13,630 nucleotides of DNA from Aquificaceae bacterium (lineage in GTDB: Bacteria > Aquificota > Aquificia > Aquificales > Aquificaceae), in NCBI GenBank assembly GCA_015487535.1, contig WFPN01000266.1, positions 1 to 13,630 of the forward strand, read 5' to 3'. The notes beneath the pieces were generated by a model that did not search any database, was not told the origin of the DNA, and worked only from the letters and a program-made list of their open reading frames with translations. This document shows, piece by piece, positions 13,521-13,630 of the stretch. Every line of letters starts with the position of its first letter. The first letter of the stretch is position 1. The translations under genes were made by a program, and so were the position numbers.

Positions 13521-13630
13521 ATGCTCTACATGCTGGACACCGACACGTGCAGTTACATAATAAGGAACAGACCGGAGCACGTGAAAGAGAAGCTCGAAGA
13601 AGTAGAAAAGGAACACAGCATAGGTCTGTC
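13521..13630 (+). CDS. vapC: VapC-type PIN-domain ribonuclease toxin, cut by window end
   Basis: Only the first 36 codons are in the window. They read M-L-Y-M-L-D-T-D-T-C-S-Y-I-I-R, a typical VapC opening with the first catalytic acidic residue (D6) in a hydrophobic strand, followed by a charged helix. The ATG follows the vapB stop with no gap. PIN toxins cleave RNA, often tRNA or rRNA, with magnesium. The other catalytic acidic residues lie beyond the window, so intactness cannot be judged. Confidence 0.8.
   Translation, partial: MLYMLDTDTCSYIIRNRPEHVKEKLEEVEKEHSIGL

Overview
The window looks like a piece of a chemolithotrophic, probably thermophilic bacterial chromosome. Proteins are rich in Lys, Glu and Arg, genes are packed with overlapping starts and stops, and gene content recalls Aquificota. 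The lineage is inferred from style and gene content only.

Left flank (about 1-1570): a graveyard of defence and mobile genes. It holds the C-terminal piece of an AbiEii-type nucleotidyltransferase toxin, an unrecognised small ORF, a HipA-family toxin split into HipS-like and HipT-like ORFs with the kinase cut off, and the 5' end of a transposase with an in-frame stop. The transposase relic joins the broken hipT at about 1345. A GC-rich hairpin at 1525-1544 may terminate the operon that arrives from the right.

Core (11606 down to 1608, minus strand): eleven tightly packed genes that read as one operon of about 10 kb. In order of transcription they are: siroheme sulfite reductase fused to a C-terminal MoaD/ThiS-like domain; APS reductase (cysH); an unknown 97-aa protein; a TauE/SafE-type anion transporter; uroporphyrinogen-III C-methyltransferase (cobA/sumT); sulfate adenylyltransferase (sat); a thioredoxin-fold-like protein without CXXC; a dihydrolipoamide-dehydrogenase-like flavoprotein; a V4R-domain protein; a chemoreceptor with a CXXCH heme-c motif in its extracytoplasmic domain; and a degenerate EAL-domain protein. 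The first six form a coherent assimilatory route: sulfate to APS (Sat), to sulfite (CysH), to sulfide (Sir), with CobA starting siroheme synthesis and TauE moving sulfite or sulfate. The last five look sensory or redox-related.

Control region (11576-11718): a consensus sigma-54 promoter, TGGCAC-N5-TTGC, faces the sulfite reductase gene. Divergently transcribed next to it is a sigma-54-dependent activator (11719-13053) with a receiver-like N-terminus, GAFTGA loop and Fis-type HTH. This is an unusually clear regulator-target pair and suggests sigma-54 control of sulfur assimilation.

Right flank (13054-13630): a non-coding stretch with a roughly 29-30-bp tandem repeat resembling insertion-sequence ends, then a vapBC toxin-antitoxin operon with a perfect 9-bp inverted-repeat operator. 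vapC runs off the window.

The most unusual item is the sulfite reductase with a built-in ubiquitin-like sulfur-carrier domain ending in GG-Ala-Leu. It suggests that the sulfide made may be handed to a protein thiocarboxylate after C-terminal trimming.
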